Positions 16,565 through 26,368 are shown, counted from the stretch's first letter. The stretch: 64,000 bases of DNA from CAWBOY01 sp963790585 (GCA_963790585.1 CAWBOY010000006.1:372001-436000), one strand, 5' to 3'. Program-made: numbers and translations. The notes: generated by a model not told the origin, from the letters alone.

Positions 16565-17330
16565 ATGTTGGCTGTCGCCACAAACTACTGGCCCGACGCG
16601 AAATGCGCCAAGGCATTCTGGGCGCAGCACGATCTGCCGCCTTACCGCCAACTGCTCGCGGATACGGTTGAATGGGCCGATCCTTCCGCGGGCGAGCGCT
16701 GGCTCGATCTCGGGTGTGGTGGCGGGGCGATAACACGCGCAATCTGGGAGCGCACCGGCGGCACGGTCGCGGAGGTTGTCGGCGCGGATTGCGCCGGCAA
16801 ACGCCGACGCCTATGCCCGATTGCGCGAAACTCTGGACCCGGCACCAGGCGAACGGATCCGGTTCGTTTGCCACGACTTCAGCGCTGGGTTGGGGACATT
16901 TGCCAGCGGCGCGTTTAATCATGTCGTGTCGGGGCTGTCGATCTCTTATGCGGAGTCATTCGACCCGGCCGCTCGGCTATGGACGTCAACCGCGTATGAC
17001 CGGGTGATGACGGAGGTGTTCCGCGTCCTTCGGCCGGGCGGGCGCTTTGTGTTCTCAGTAAACGTCCCAAATCCTTCGTGGGGTAGGGTCGCGCGTTTCT
17101 CCCTGAGAACCATCTTTCAATTCGAACACGGCTTTCGGCACCTGAAGCGATCGTGTCGTATGCTGTGGTATGGCCGGTGGCTCAAGCGCGAGGCGCAATC
17201 CGGCCGGTTCCATTATTTGCCCGCCGAAGCCGTAGCCGACAAGCTGGTCCGTGCCGGCTTCTGTCAAATAGCCCACCGCTTGAGCTACGCCGACCAAGCT
17301 TACATATTCCGAGCCGTCAAGCAATCTTGA
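16565..17330 (+). CDS. class I SAM-dependent methyltransferase, one frameshift
   Basis: The product should methylate a small molecule or lipid with S-adenosylmethionine. The SAM-binding motif I is GERWLDLGCGGGAITRAIWE, followed by VAEVVGADCA. After an extra G near 16797 the frame changes, and the rest reads ANADAYARLRETLDPAPGER, the motif II-like HVVSGLSISYAES, FRVLRPGGRFVFSVN and a C-terminal RAGFCQIAHRLSYADQAYIF. The joined length is about 255 residues. ATG 16565 has GGAGGA four bases upstream. The next gene, an E2-like acyltransferase, starts 13 bases after its stop, so the two are probably one operon and may act on the same substrate. Confidence 0.82.
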
Positions 17331-17343
17331 GTGGGGAGTCACC

Positions 17344-18105
17344 ATGCGCGGCCGGACAATCCCATTGTCGCCACCTCGGCGGTTTATCGCCGATTTGATG
17401 CACTTTTCCTATGCCATACCGACTGTTCCGGTCCAGAGGCGCATGCACTTGGGCGCTGTCGCAGAGGCTCGGTCGTCTGCGGCGCGCCGACCGGGATGGC
17501 CGGCCATTTTTCTTAAGGCCTACGCACGGGTCACAGCGGCTGTGCCGGAACTGCGGTGCGCGTATGTACGCTTGCCCTGGCCCCACCTCTACGAGTACCC
17601 GACCAGCGTGGCGACCATCGCAGTCGAGAGGGAGTACCAGGGCGAGCGCGCTGTGTTTTTCGGCCGGATACACAACCCCGCAGAATTGCCTTTAGCAGCG
17701 ATCGACGCCCACATGCGGTCTTTCGCCGAAGCGCCGATCGAAGAAATCAAATCGTTCCGGAAGATGTTGCGCTTTGTCCAATTGCCGCGGCCACTACGGC
17801 GGGCGCTGATGTGGGTGGGATTAAACCTACCCCGGTCGCGCCCCTCCCAATTTGGGACGTTTGGCCTGAGCGTGTATTCATCGCTCGGATCGGAGTCTCT
17901 CCACCCCATCTCGCCGCTTACCACGACACTCACTTATGGGGTGATTCAACTCAACGGATCGGTGGACGTGCGTCTCGTTTACGACCACCGCGTTTTGGAC
18001 GGTGCGACTGTGGCGCGGGCGCTCGCCCGGCTTGAGGTCGAACTAACCGGGGCCGTTGTAAACGAACTCTGCGAGATGCCTTCTCCGACGTCTAGAGTGG
18101 CCTGA
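17344..18105 (+). CDS. 2-oxoacid dehydrogenase E2-like acyltransferase without lipoyl domain
   Basis: The 253-residue protein resembles the trimeric catalytic domain of dihydrolipoamide acyltransferases and chloramphenicol acetyltransferase. The key sign is VRLVYDHRVLDGATVARALA, with the H-R-x-x-D-G catalytic motif, preceded by GVIQLNGSV; earlier parts read IPTVPVQRRMHLGAVAEARS and PHLYEYPTSVATIAVEREYQ. The N-terminal lipoyl and E1/E3-binding domains are missing and no E1 or E3 gene is near, so a role in pyruvate dehydrogenase is unlikely. It may be a stand-alone acyltransferase working with the methyltransferase upstream. GGGGAG precedes ATG 17344. Confidence 0.75.
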   Translation: MRGRTIPLSPPRRFIADLMHFSYAIPTVPVQRRMHLGAVAEARSSAARRPGWPAIFLKAYARVTAAVPELRCAYVRLPWPHLYEYPTSVATIAVEREYQGERAVFFGRIHNPAELPLAAIDAHMRSFAEAPIEEIKSFRKMLRFVQLPRPLRRALMWVGLNLPRSRPSQFGTFGLSVYSSLGSESLHPISPLTTTLTYGVIQLNGSVDVRLVYDHRVLDGATVARALARLEVELTGAVVNELCEMPSPTSRVA

Positions 18106-18158
18106 CAGGCCACTTCACAAGGGAAGCAAGGAAGTGCTCCGCCCAGCGCGTACAATGG

Positions 18159-18734
18159 ATGGCAGGTCCGCGCCCTAGCAAGGAGAGATATGCCATTTTA
18201 TCGTTCAAATGTACCAGCCGAGCCGTAAAAGAGGCCTACGTCCTGGCCGAGGCGCACAAGCTCGGCCCGTTCGAGACTGAGGGTTTTCATGAAGCGCTCA
18301 GTCATAAGAGGCCGCGCATCGCCAAATATACGACGCGGCAACTCGACGACGCGATTGGCGATTCGGAAAGGCTCGAACGCTACAACGCGGCAAAGTGGGT
18401 TTATACCGTCGTCAGTCTAAAGAATTGCTCCGTCTGGCCGACGCGCGGCGCCATTCATTGGGCACATGGCCCCATTGACAAAGTCGTGGAAAAGATACGC
18501 GGTCAGGTCGATCCCGAAGATCGACTCTGGGAGATGATCAAGACGACGCCGGTCACGATGTTCAGGCTGCCACTGATTGTTTTTCGGCGCCTGAGCAATC
18601 TTCGGAAATATCGCGTCGACGATGGCACCTATCGTGGCGTCGCCTATTACATGGCGGGCTTCCGCCATGCGCCGGCGTTCGTCGGCACGCTGAAAGACGA
18701 GCTGAACTTGAAATGGCCCTGGAACGGCGACTGA
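18159..18734 (+). CDS. hypothetical protein
   Basis: The product is 191 residues, soluble, with no signal peptide or membrane segment. Notable stretches are RYNAAKWVYTVVSLKNCSVW, PTRGAIHWAHGPIDKVVEKI and YRVDDGTYRGVAYYMAGFRH; the last region is rich in aromatic residues. I do not recognise a family. The only clear ribosome-like AGGAG in this area belongs to a different frame, so the start may lie further in. A dispersed palindrome follows directly after the stop. Confidence 0.55.
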   Translation: MAGPRPSKERYAILSFKCTSRAVKEAYVLAEAHKLGPFETEGFHEALSHKRPRIAKYTTRQLDDAIGDSERLERYNAAKWVYTVVSLKNCSVWPTRGAIHWAHGPIDKVVEKIRGQVDPEDRLWEMIKTTPVTMFRLPLIVFRRLSNLRKYRVDDGTYRGVAYYMAGFRHAPAFVGTLKDELNLKWPWNGD

Positions 18735-18735
18735 T

Positions 18736-18800
18736 TTTATATAGCCGCCGGCTTCCCGGCGGTATTGACGTCACCGCCGGCAAGCCGGCGGCTATATAAA
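18736..18800. repeat. dispersed palindrome, GCCGCCGGCTT family
   Basis: Arms of 28 bases at 18736-18763 and 18773-18800 match with one central mismatch and begin TTTATATAGCC on both sides. A relative with GCCCCCGGCTTGCC arms lies at 54907-54985, and a half copy is near 32653. It sits between two convergent genes, so it could also end transcription. Confidence 0.85.
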
Positions 18801-19184
18801 TTACTTGTCGTCGCGCGCCCCCTCCTCGATCCATGTCTTTAGCAGCTTCAGTTCATCCTTCGTCACTCGCGGCTCGGTCTTTTTCGGCGGCATTTCGTTG
18901 AAGTGAATCATTTCGACTGCAAAACTTTTATCGACTTTTCCCGGCACGACGGCTGGCCCGCTAATGCCGCCCTTGAACATCGCGGTGCGCGTGGTCATGT
19001 CCAGCTTACCGCCGGCCTTTTTCGTTGTGTGACAGCGAATACATTTGGCTTCAAGAATCGGTACAATGTCGCGCTTATAATCGATCGGCGCAGGCTTTTT
19101 TGTTGGCGGATCCTGCTCGTCAGCACTTGTAATCAAGGCCGAAAAACCGAACACGATGCCTGCCGATAACGAGAGCATTCGCAT
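18801..19184 (-). CDS. planctomycete cytochrome c (PSCyt1-like) protein
   Basis: This is a small secreted c-type cytochrome of the planctomycete PSCyt1 type, probably attached to the cell envelope. From ATG 19184 it has a signal peptide (MRMLSLSAGIVFGFSALITS), then IDYKRDIVPILEAKCIRCHT with a single CxxCH heme site, KAGGKLDMTTRTAMFKGG and the axial-ligand region NEMPPKKTEPRVTKDELKLL, ending KTWIEEGARDDK. An ATG at 19217 would also work, but lies in a dispersed palindrome; upstream codons to 19265 are repeat sequence. It follows the DUF3500 gene on the same strand. Confidence 0.8.
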   Translation of the reverse strand: MRMLSLSAGIVFGFSALITSADEQDPPTKKPAPIDYKRDIVPILEAKCIRCHTTKKAGGKLDMTTRTAMFKGGISGPAVVPGKVDKSFAVEMIHFNEMPPKKTEPRVTKDELKLLKTWIEEGARDDK

Positions 19185-19212
19185 AGAAATACCGCTGAGA
19201 TATTTGAACTCG

Positions 19213-19248
19213 CTCATCAGCCCAAGCGCAAGCGCTTGGGCTGACGAG
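19213..19248. repeat. dispersed palindrome, short CAGCCCAAGCG copy
   Basis: CTCATCAGCCCAAGCG faces CGCTTGGGCTGACGAG across a very short loop. It lies between the DUF3500 stop and the cytochrome signal peptide and extends the open frame of the cytochrome upstream without evidence of use. Confidence 0.75.
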
Positions 19249-19261
19249 CGCTTGACGCTAA

Positions 19262-20290
19262 TCAAGCCTGTGCAATGTTAACGTAACAATGCACGTGCGG
19301 TAGCACGCGGTAATTCCACACGAAGCCGGGGCCTTCCAGGCGCCAGAAGTGCCAACGCTCGTTGTCGGTGGCGCCTTTGTCGCGGTAAAAAGCGAGATGG
19401 AGGTTATCCAGGCCGCCGTTTTTCTTGAGGCCGCGCATGACCTCGTCGGCGTCCTCTTTGCGATAGGGCGAGAGCAAGTCGCGCATCACTTTTTCGACCA
19501 GGGCTCGTTGGTCCTTGCTCATCTCCTTGGCGAGCAGCCCAGGCATTTCTTCGGCGGACTTGTGGAATTTGATCGACGGCGCTAATTCCCCCGGGCTGCC
19601 GCTGATCGTCGCCTTGGTGAGTTGCTTGGCGTCGAGAGCCTTGGCGAGATCCAGGACATTTTTAGTCTGATAGAAAAAGACGTTCTTGTCGCTGTAGCCA
19701 TTCGGTGAATGGCCGTAATACATCGGTCCGCCCCAGGCAGCGCCATCCATGAAATCGCCATCGGCGCGAATCGTGAGGTGATGGCCCGTGAAGAGCCAGG
19801 CATATTTCTTGTCTGGTCCCGGCTCGCCGAAGAGCAGACAGCCGCAGTTTTGGAGCGATCCGGAGTTGTCCCAAGTGCCGTTGCGACTGATGCGTTGATA
19901 GCCTTCCTCGCCCGAGACCATCGCGTGAACGATCTTGTCGATCAGCTCCTGCTGTGACTTAGTATAGACCGCGCCTATTTTGACGTTTTCCGCTGGAGCG
20001 TTGTACATGCCGAGCCGCGTCGGAATCTTGTCCTTACCCATGTGATTGAAAGGCAGGATGACGCTTTTTTTCTGCGTCGTGCTCAGACTGGAATGGAGTT
20101 CCTGAATAAGGGCTTCGGCCGGCTTCGCCGTCTCTTCTCTCGCTCTAACTCGCCCAACAGGAAGGGCTCCGACTGTGGCACCGAGAGCAACTCCACCGGC
20201 GACACGGATAAAGCCACGACGATCAAGCGTCGGGTCGATGCTGGCCGGGTCCAAACATTCTGGACAGTTTTCCAAGTTCTGTTCGTGCAT
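19262..20290 (-). CDS. DUF3500 protein with Tat signal
   Basis: DUF3500 proteins are secreted proteins of unknown function common in planctomycetes. The N-terminus has a Tat-type signal, LDRRGFIRVAGGVALGATVG, implying folding before export. Family blocks are PFNHMGKDKIPTRLGMYNAP, HAMVSGEEGYQRIS, the YAWLFTGHHLTIRADGDFMD motif, and GPMYYGHSPNGYSDKN, with GFVWNYRVLPHVHCYVNIAQ at the C-terminus. ATG 20290 has GGAGG well placed. It appears to be the first gene of an operon with the PSCyt1-like cytochrome, so both products would work outside the cytoplasmic membrane. The partner and substrate are unknown. Confidence 0.85.
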   Translation of the reverse strand: MHEQNLENCPECLDPASIDPTLDRRGFIRVAGGVALGATVGALPVGRVRAREETAKPAEALIQELHSSLSTTQKKSVILPFNHMGKDKIPTRLGMYNAPAENVKIGAVYTKSQQELIDKIVHAMVSGEEGYQRISRNGTWDNSGSLQNCGCLLFGEPGPDKKYAWLFTGHHLTIRADGDFMDGAAWGGPMYYGHSPNGYSDKNVFFYQTKNVLDLAKALDAKQLTKATISGSPGELAPSIKFHKSAEEMPGLLAKEMSKDQRALVEKVMRDLLSPYRKEDADEVMRGLKKNGGLDNLHLAFYRDKGATDNERWHFWRLEGPGFVWNYRVLPHVHCYVNIAQA

Positions 20291-20459
20291 GAGAGCCTCC
20301 AAAAGGGAAAGGAAGGCGAGCAGAAGCGCTTGAGTTGTTGACGAGAGTTTCGGGAAGGGGCCGCGCCAGCGACCACAATGCACCGATTGTAGTGCAGGCG
20401 GGCGCGATCGCAACACTTTTTCTGATTATTCCGAAAGGCGAAGCTGGAAGGGCGGCGAT

Positions 20460-21433
20460 TCACTTGGCGAAGTGCGTCTGTTTCAAGCCTTGATTGAGAC
20501 GTAGATTGATATAGCTGTATTCTTCCGCGAGTCCGCCACGCGGAGCGGAGTCGCTCGGAAATTCGTAGCACTCGACTCGGATCGGTAGGTTCGTTTGCTC
20601 ATCGAAGTAAATGACGTTGCGCTGAAACACGAAAAGACCGCGCGGCTCACGCGGATGAACGGTCTCGACGCGTGTGCAATGGAGGTGGTTGAATTCGTAG
20701 GGGGCAGCGTGGACCTCGGTTAGGCCGAAGCGCTGCTCTTCGTCCCACCGCTTGGCTGTACTCTCGATCAGGTTCGACAGGCCGGCTTCGGTTATGCTAT
20801 GGCGGCTGCTCTGTCCGGCCCGCGCATTGTTCGGATCCAAAGACATAAAGCCTATTGCTCCCAGCATGCCGGCTGTGCGCGCCGCATTTTGCCGTTGTTC
20901 TTGCCTTCGACATAGCAGACCTCCTGGCCAAACACGTCGTTCGGCTTTTGCCAGCGCAGGTGAACGCTGAAAGGCTTGTTAAGCACCGACATAGCGATTA
21001 CGCTGTCGGCTAATGGCGATTTCGCGTCGAGGCGTTCCCTCTTAATGAGCGTGCATGTATAGTCATCAACAGTTGCAAACGCGGCGCGGGCGCGACGGAC
21101 CAACCGCATCGGTTCGTCAAAGCTTGTCCGGCCTGGATCATCAACTGCGTCGGACGCGAACGCCATCGGCTCGGGTGCGAGCGGAGGAGACATCGCCGGC
21201 GGCAGTGCCGTCGTGGCGCCGCTAATGACACCCATGGATAAGCAAAAGGCGATGCACGCCAGAAGTTTCGGCTGCGAGGAAGTGCCATTGCTACGAGGTG
21301 TTTTGATATTGGAGGAATCGCCACACGCCGGACCGATCGACATAAACCACCATCCAGAGGCCAATTCCGCAAGAAATGGCCCACGCGATTGTTGCACTTG
21401 GAGCCCGCCGCGAGAAGTTGCGCCTGAACTCAT
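20460..21433 (-). CDS. DUF1571 protein, one frameshift
   Basis: DUF1571 proteins are exported planctomycete proteins, possibly related in fold to outer-membrane lipoprotein carriers (LolA/LolB). The first part has a hydrophobic export signal (LLACIAFCLSMGVISGATT), then MRLVRRARAAFATVDDYTCT, LIKRERLDAKSPLADSVIAM and KPFSVHLRWQKPNDVFGQEV. A missing base near 20870 shifts the frame; the rest has LIESTAKRWDEEQRFGLTEV, RGLFVFQRNVIYFDEQTNLP and IRVECYEFP. Joined, it is roughly 320 residues, with the start uncertain (another ATG is at 21343). A DUF1571 gene with one indel and all conserved blocks suggests sequencing error. Confidence 0.75.
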
Positions 21434-21615
21434 TGCAACTGTTCAAGGCGGATGGTTCCTATGCTTAAAAATGTGGCCATGCGGCCGCGACAAATTTCGT
21501 TTTTGTACGGTACTGTCCTCACGGCTGTCGCCCTCGCAATGCACCGACGGTAGCGCAGCTGGACCGTATCCTTACGATCGTCAAAGCCCATCCCATGAAT
21601 AGGCGAGTTTCCGAA

Positions 21616-22261
21616 ATGGCCGAATCCGTGCAGATCCACACCGTTGTTTCGATGCCGTTCGAGCAGAATTCCTACGTCGTCTGGCTTCAGGGCCGCACCG
21701 ATGCTGTTGTCTTCGACCCTGGATTCGAGCCGGAATTGATTCTCGACTTTCTCCGCGAGCAAGGTCTAACGCCTGCGGCCTTGATCTGCACGCATGGCCA
21801 TGCCGATCACATCGGCGGCAACGCCGCACTCAAAGAAGCGTTTGCCGACGCACCTCTGATTATCGGCACCGGCGATGCGCCGATGCTGACCGATGCCACG
21901 CTAAACCTGAGCGCCGGCCTTCGGCATGCCGATCACCAGTCCTGCCGCAGACAAGACGGTTAACGAGGGGGAAGAACTCCTGATCGCGGGCATGCGCTTT
22001 GAGGTGCTGGAAGTCCCAGGCCATTCGCCCGGCCACGTGGTGTTCGTGCTTCGCGGTGAGCCGACACGGATTCTCGGCGGTGATGTGTTGTTCCGTGGCG
22101 GTATTGGCCGAGACGATTTTCCGCGCGGCGACGGCCGCCTGCTGCGTAAGGGGATTCGCGAGAAGCTTTTCACGTTGCCCGACGACGCCGTAGTCTACCC
22201 CGGCCACGGCCCGACGACTACGATTGGTCACGAAAAAGCGACGAATCCGTTTTTGGCTTAA
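21616..22261 (+). CDS. metallo-beta-lactamase-fold hydrolase, one frameshift
   Basis: This looks like a glyoxalase II-like hydrolase that binds two metal ions. Motifs are SYVVWLQGRTDAVVFDPGF, the metal motif LICTHGHADHIGGN, and after an extra C near 21915, EVLEVPGHSPGHVVFVLRGE with the next His, ILGGDVLFRGGIGRDDFPRG with the bridging Asp, and VVYPGHGPTTTIGHEKATNP with the last His. Joined, it is about 215 residues, the normal length. ATG 21616 or 21595 could be used. The substrate could be an S-acyl thiol such as S-lactoylglutathione-like compounds, but this cannot be told from sequence. Confidence 0.85.
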
Positions 22262-22470
22262 CCCCAATTTCGTTCAACGGATTTGGATCTGTCTCACCGG
22301 CTTGCTCCGGTGGACACTTTTGATTGTGCCTCTGCCAGTGCTCAATCAAAAAAAGCTGCAAACTTCCGCCGAAGTCGTAACCCCTTCGCGAGGACGCTCC
22401 TCGGGATTGCGTAATAATCCCAGTTAATGCTATCATCTTGCCAACAGTTATATTCTCAAGAGCGGATGCA

Positions 22471-23373
22471 GTGCAACCTTTGGGTGACTACCTTCGGGAT
22501 CAGCGTGTCCTGGCCGAGGCACATCTCGATGCGGCATTGGCGCCGGAAACGGGTCTACCGACTTCTCTTCTCGAGGCGATGCGCTACAGTTTGCTCGGAC
22601 CGGGCAAACGGCTGCGGATGATAGTCGTCGTGATGGCCGGGGAAGCCTGCGGCGGTGCCGCGCGGCCTTGGCCGGCGGCATGCGCAGTCGAGATGATCCA
22701 CGCCTATTCGCTGGTTCATGACGATTTGCCGGCGATGGATGATGATGACCTTAGACGCGGCAGGCCTACCTGTCATAAAGTTTACGGTGAGGCACTGGCC
22801 ATCTTGGCAGGCGATGCCCTGCAAACGAAAGCCTTTGAGGTGTTGGCTGGAAGTTATCCGCCCGCGACAGCCGCGGCTTGCTGTCTCGAGTTGGCTAGGG
22901 CGAGCGGGGCTGCTGGAATGGTTGGCGGCCAAGTAGATGACTTGGCTTGGGAAAGTGCTGGCCTTGCCGGCCGGGACATGGTCGGATTGGAAGCTCTGCA
23001 CGGGCGAAAGACCGGTGCATTGATTTGTGCTAGCCTACGACTCGGTGCGTTGGCAGCCTACGCTGGTAAGGATCACGGGCCACCATTGGATTTGCTCGAA
23101 CGAATGTCCGGTTATGGACGCTGCCTCGGCTTGGCGTTTCAGATCGTCGACGACCTGCTCGACGTCGAAGGCCAGGCTGAACAGACGGGAAAGCGCGTCG
23201 GTAAGGATGCCGGACGCGGCAAACTCACCTATCCAGGATTGCTCGGAGTCGCCGAGAGCCGGCGCCGCGCCGAGCAATTGGGCGAGGAAGCACGTGAGTC
23301 TGTAGCTCCTTTGGGCGTCGCCGCCCGTCGATTACGCGAACTAGTAGACTATGTATTGATTAGAGATCGTTAA
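22471..23373 (+). CDS. ispA: polyprenyl (farnesyl/geranyl) diphosphate synthase
   Basis: The enzyme condenses isopentenyl and allylic diphosphates to make the C15 or C20 prenyl chain. The first aspartate motif is MIHAYSLVHDDLPAMDDDDL followed by RRGRPTCHKVYGE, and the second is LAFQIVDDLLDVEGQAEQTG with KRVGKDAGRGKLTYPGLLG. The length, about 300 residues, fits FPP/GGPP synthases of the IspA type. The start is either GTG 22471 (product MQPLGDYL...), chosen here, or TTG 22438. The next gene is dxs, so two steps of isoprenoid synthesis lie together, as is common. Confidence 0.92.
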   Translation: MQPLGDYLRDQRVLAEAHLDAALAPETGLPTSLLEAMRYSLLGPGKRLRMIVVVMAGEACGGAARPWPAACAVEMIHAYSLVHDDLPAMDDDDLRRGRPTCHKVYGEALAILAGDALQTKAFEVLAGSYPPATAAACCLELARASGAAGMVGGQVDDLAWESAGLAGRDMVGLEALHGRKTGALICASLRLGALAAYAGKDHGPPLDLLERMSGYGRCLGLAFQIVDDLLDVEGQAEQTGKRVGKDAGRGKLTYPGLLGVAESRRRAEQLGEEARESVAPLGVAARRLRELVDYVLIRDR

Positions 23374-23452
23374 TGGCGATCAAGGCGATCTTTTCTTTAT
23401 CAGCGTGATACGCAGTCAAAGCGGTTGATGCAGCCGGTTGGAGGAGAAGACG

Positions 23453-25381
23453 ATGACCGTACTATTGTCGCAGATCGAGTCGCCGGCGGACCTGCAGCGT
23501 CTCGATGACGCCGAACTCACTCAACTCGCGCAGGAGATTCGCGATGAACTGGTGCGCGTTCTCAGCATTCGCCCCGCTCATTTCGCCAGCAACCTGGGTG
23601 TCGTCGAGTTATGCCTCGCCCTCCATCTGACTTACGATTTCAGCCGCGATCGTCTTATCTGGGACACCGGCCACCAGATTTATCCGCACAAGCTCATTAC
23701 CGGTCGCTTCAAGCAGTTCGATTCCATTCGCACGCGCGGCGGCTTGATGGGCTATCCGAATCCGAACGAGAGCGACTACGACCTGTTCATGACGGGTCAC
23801 GCCGGATGTAGCATTTCGACAGCGCTCGGTCTCAAAGTCGGCGACAATCTGCGCGGGCAGATCGACCGTAAAAGTGTTGCAGTAATCGGCGACGGGGCCT
23901 TACCCTCAGGCATTGTCTTTGAAGCGTTCAACAACGCCGGCTCACTCGATACCGATCTCCTGGTCGTCCTCAACGACAACCAGATGTCGATTTGTCCGCG
24001 CGTCGGCTCTCTCGCCCATTGCCTCGACCAGGCCCGCATGACCTCGTTTTATCAAGGGTCAAAAAGAACGCTGCGCGACTTATTGTCGAAAATTCCGATC
24101 GTCGGTGGGCTGGCGAAACAGGCGTTGGAACAACTTCGCGACGGCATGAAAGCCTTTTTCAATGGCGGAATGCTCTTTGAGGAAATGGGCTTCCGCTATT
24201 TTGGCCCGATCGATGGCCACGACTTGCCGACGCTGCGCCGCTGGCTGCGCGACATGAAAAATCAGAAGGGTCCGTTGCTTTTGCATGTTCTAACGAACAA
24301 AGGGCAGGGCGTCCGTCAGGCGAGCGATGATCCGGTGACATATCATACGCCACCGGTATTTGAAAAGATTGGACCTGAGCGCACCATCCTGGCTCTCAAG
24401 CGCGGCGGGCCGAAAGCTTACACCGACGCGATGAGCGCTGCCATCTATTCGGCCATGAAGACTGACCCGCGTGTCTGCGTCCTTACGGCGGCCATGTGCC
24501 AAGGCAACAAACTAGAGCCGATCCGCACTGATTTCCCGGATCGTTTTTTCGACACCGGTATTTGCGAATCGCACGCGGTCGCCTTCGCGGCGGGCCTGGC
24601 CAAGGCAGGGAATCGTCCTATCGTCGATATCTATTCTACGTTTCTCCAGCGCTCGTATGACCAGATATTTCAGGAAGTGGCGCTGCAAAACCTTCCCGTC
24701 ACCTTCTGCCTCGACCGCGCCGGCTTGACCGGGCCGGATGGCCCGACGCATCATGGGACATATGACATACCTTATATGCGCATATTCCCGAACATGGTCG
24801 TAATGGCGCCCGGCGATGAACAGGACGTGGCGGCGATGCTGCAATTCGCGCTGAGCCACGACGGGCCGACCTCGTTGCGCTACCCCAAGGCCAATCTCGA
24901 GCGCGTCGATCGACCGGCGACGCCGGTCGAGCTTGGTCGCGCCGAAGTTTACGATTGGGGCGAAGACGGCATGCTGATCGCCTGTGGTACGCTCTTTTCC
25001 GCGTGCGTCAAGGCGGCAGAGCAGCTCCGAGCCGAGGGGTTGCACATCGGCGTCATCAATGCCCGCTTCATCAAGCCGCTCGATCGGGAAACGCTGCTCA
25101 AGGCCGTTGCCGAACAGCCGCTTGTAGTGACGATCGAGGAAGGCACTCTGGAAGGCGGCTTCGGAGGGGCTCTTCTCGAAGCGGCAAATGCGGCCGGGCT
25201 CAATACGTCGCACATCATCCGCCTCGGGCTGCCGGACCGTTTTGTCGAACACGGCGAACGAGGCGAGTTATTCGCAGAGCTAGGCCTGGATGTCGAAGGC
25301 ATCTGCTCGACGGTTCGGCGCGCTCTAAAGAGCGATATCGAGTTGGATAGAACGAAGAGCGTGAGCTATAAGTCTCGCTAG
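23453..25381 (+). CDS. dxs: 1-deoxy-D-xylulose-5-phosphate synthase
   Basis: DXS joins pyruvate and glyceraldehyde-3-phosphate, using thiamine diphosphate, in the first step of the MEP isoprenoid pathway. The 642-residue frame is intact. Landmarks: HFASNLGVVELCLALHLTYD, DTGHQIYPHKLITGR, the thiamine-binding motif GDGALPSGIVFEAFNNAG with VVLNDNQMSI, RYFGPIDGHDLPTLRRWLRD, FFDTGICESHAVAFAAGLAK with the catalytic Glu, and VTIEEGTLEGGFGGALLEAA near the end. ATG 23453 has GGAGGAG seven bases upstream; a TTG at 23438 is less likely. It follows ispA by 79 bases, probably in one operon. Confidence 0.96.
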   Translation: MTVLLSQIESPADLQRLDDAELTQLAQEIRDELVRVLSIRPAHFASNLGVVELCLALHLTYDFSRDRLIWDTGHQIYPHKLITGRFKQFDSIRTRGGLMGYPNPNESDYDLFMTGHAGCSISTALGLKVGDNLRGQIDRKSVAVIGDGALPSGIVFEAFNNAGSLDTDLLVVLNDNQMSICPRVGSLAHCLDQARMTSFYQGSKRTLRDLLSKIPIVGGLAKQALEQLRDGMKAFFNGGMLFEEMGFRYFGPIDGHDLPTLRRWLRDMKNQKGPLLLHVLTNKGQGVRQASDDPVTYHTPPVFEKIGPERTILALKRGGPKAYTDAMSAAIYSAMKTDPRVCVLTAAMCQGNKLEPIRTDFPDRFFDTGICESHAVAFAAGLAKAGNRPIVDIYSTFLQRSYDQIFQEVALQNLPVTFCLDRAGLTGPDGPTHHGTYDIPYMRIFPNMVVMAPGDEQDVAAMLQFALSHDGPTSLRYPKANLERVDRPATPVELGRAEVYDWGEDGMLIACGTLFSACVKAAEQLRAEGLHIGVINARFIKPLDRETLLKAVAEQPLVVTIEEGTLEGGFGGALLEAANAAGLNTSHIIRLGLPDRFVEHGERGELFAELGLDVEGICSTVRRALKSDIELDRTKSVSYKSR

Positions 25382-25398
25382 AGTGTGGGAACACTAAT

Positions 25399-25459
25399 CA
25401 GCCCCAAGCGCAAGCGCGGGGCTCTTCGACGCCGAACCCCACGCTTGCGCTTGGGGCTG
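25399..25459. repeat. dispersed palindrome, CAGCCCCAAGCG family
   Basis: Arms of 23 bases at 25399-25421 and 25437-25459 match with one mismatch (CAGCCCCAAGCGCAAGCG core). It lies 18 bases after dxs and could serve as its terminator. Confidence 0.85.
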
Positions 25460-25581
25460 GTGAGACGAATTTCTGACTCAAGACATTTGACTCTTCTCGA
25501 GCACATTTCTCAAAAATCCGCCGCATTTCATACTATTAATCGTAAGGTACGGAGCGGGATCACGATCGAGATTCGCGGCCT

Positions 25582-26368
25582 ATGTCCATTCTTTGGTGGC
25601 GACTGAGGGTCTTCTCATCCCGTTGGCGCGATCGCTTTCGATACATCCTGAAAGCTCCGCTTGTTTACAGGAATTGGTGGGCGATTTTTTTCCCAATGCT
25701 TGGGACCGGCATCGTCCTCCAATTGCGCAACGGGATCAAATATCTGGTGCGCGGCGCGGACCACCGACCTGGGCGTTGTCAATGAAATAACGATGAAAAA
25801 TCCTTATCTCGGCTCCGGCTGGATCGACGTAAAGGCCGACGCCGTTGTCATAGACGTCGGTGCCAATATCGGCGATTTCACGATGCAGGTTGCGCACGCA
25901 TGTCCCCAGGGCAAACTCTACGCAATTGAGCCGGTAAGCGAACACGTAAGAATGATTGAGATTCAAAAGCTCCTAAATGGCGTGAGCAACGTCGTCTGCG
26001 TTCATACCGCGCTCGGCGGTTCCGAAGGGAAAATCCAGATTGAGTCAGCCGGGACTCATTCGAGAACGTACGAGGGAAAAGGAAGCGCCGAGACGGTTCG
26101 ACTTACTACTCTGCCGCAGATCATGCGCGAGCATGGGATAGAGAGGCTTGACCTCCTGAAACTCGACTGTGAGGGAGCGGAGTGGGACATCTTTCCGGCC
26201 GCCGAAGAAATATTATCCCGAGTTGATCAAATATGCATGGAATACCACAGCGGCCGAGGCTGGACGGGAGAGAAATTGGCTTCTTGGCTTACGGAACGGG
26301 GATACACAGTAAAACGCACGGGGGAAGGGATGGGGCTGTTATTGGCCAGTAGATTAAAGAGGTCGTAA
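25582..26368 (+). CDS. FkbM-family methyltransferase, one frameshift
   Basis: FkbM enzymes are SAM-dependent O-methyltransferases often acting on sugars or polyketides. The SAM-binding part reads ADAVVIDVGANIGDFTMQVA, GKLYAIEPVSEHVRMIEIQK, then the FkbM signature MREHGIERLDLLKLDCEGAE with WDIFPAAEEIL, and a C-terminal LASWLTERGYTVKRTG. The first 55 or so residues (starting MSILWWRLRVFSSRWRDRFR) are in another frame, and an indel near 25760 joins them to TTDLGVVNEITMKNPYLGSG. Joined length is about 262 residues. No substrate clue is given by neighbours. Confidence 0.8.

Noticed and set aside
23438..23452. TTG start for dxs five codons upstream
   Set aside because: It overlaps the GGAGGAG ribosome site that correctly serves ATG 23453.
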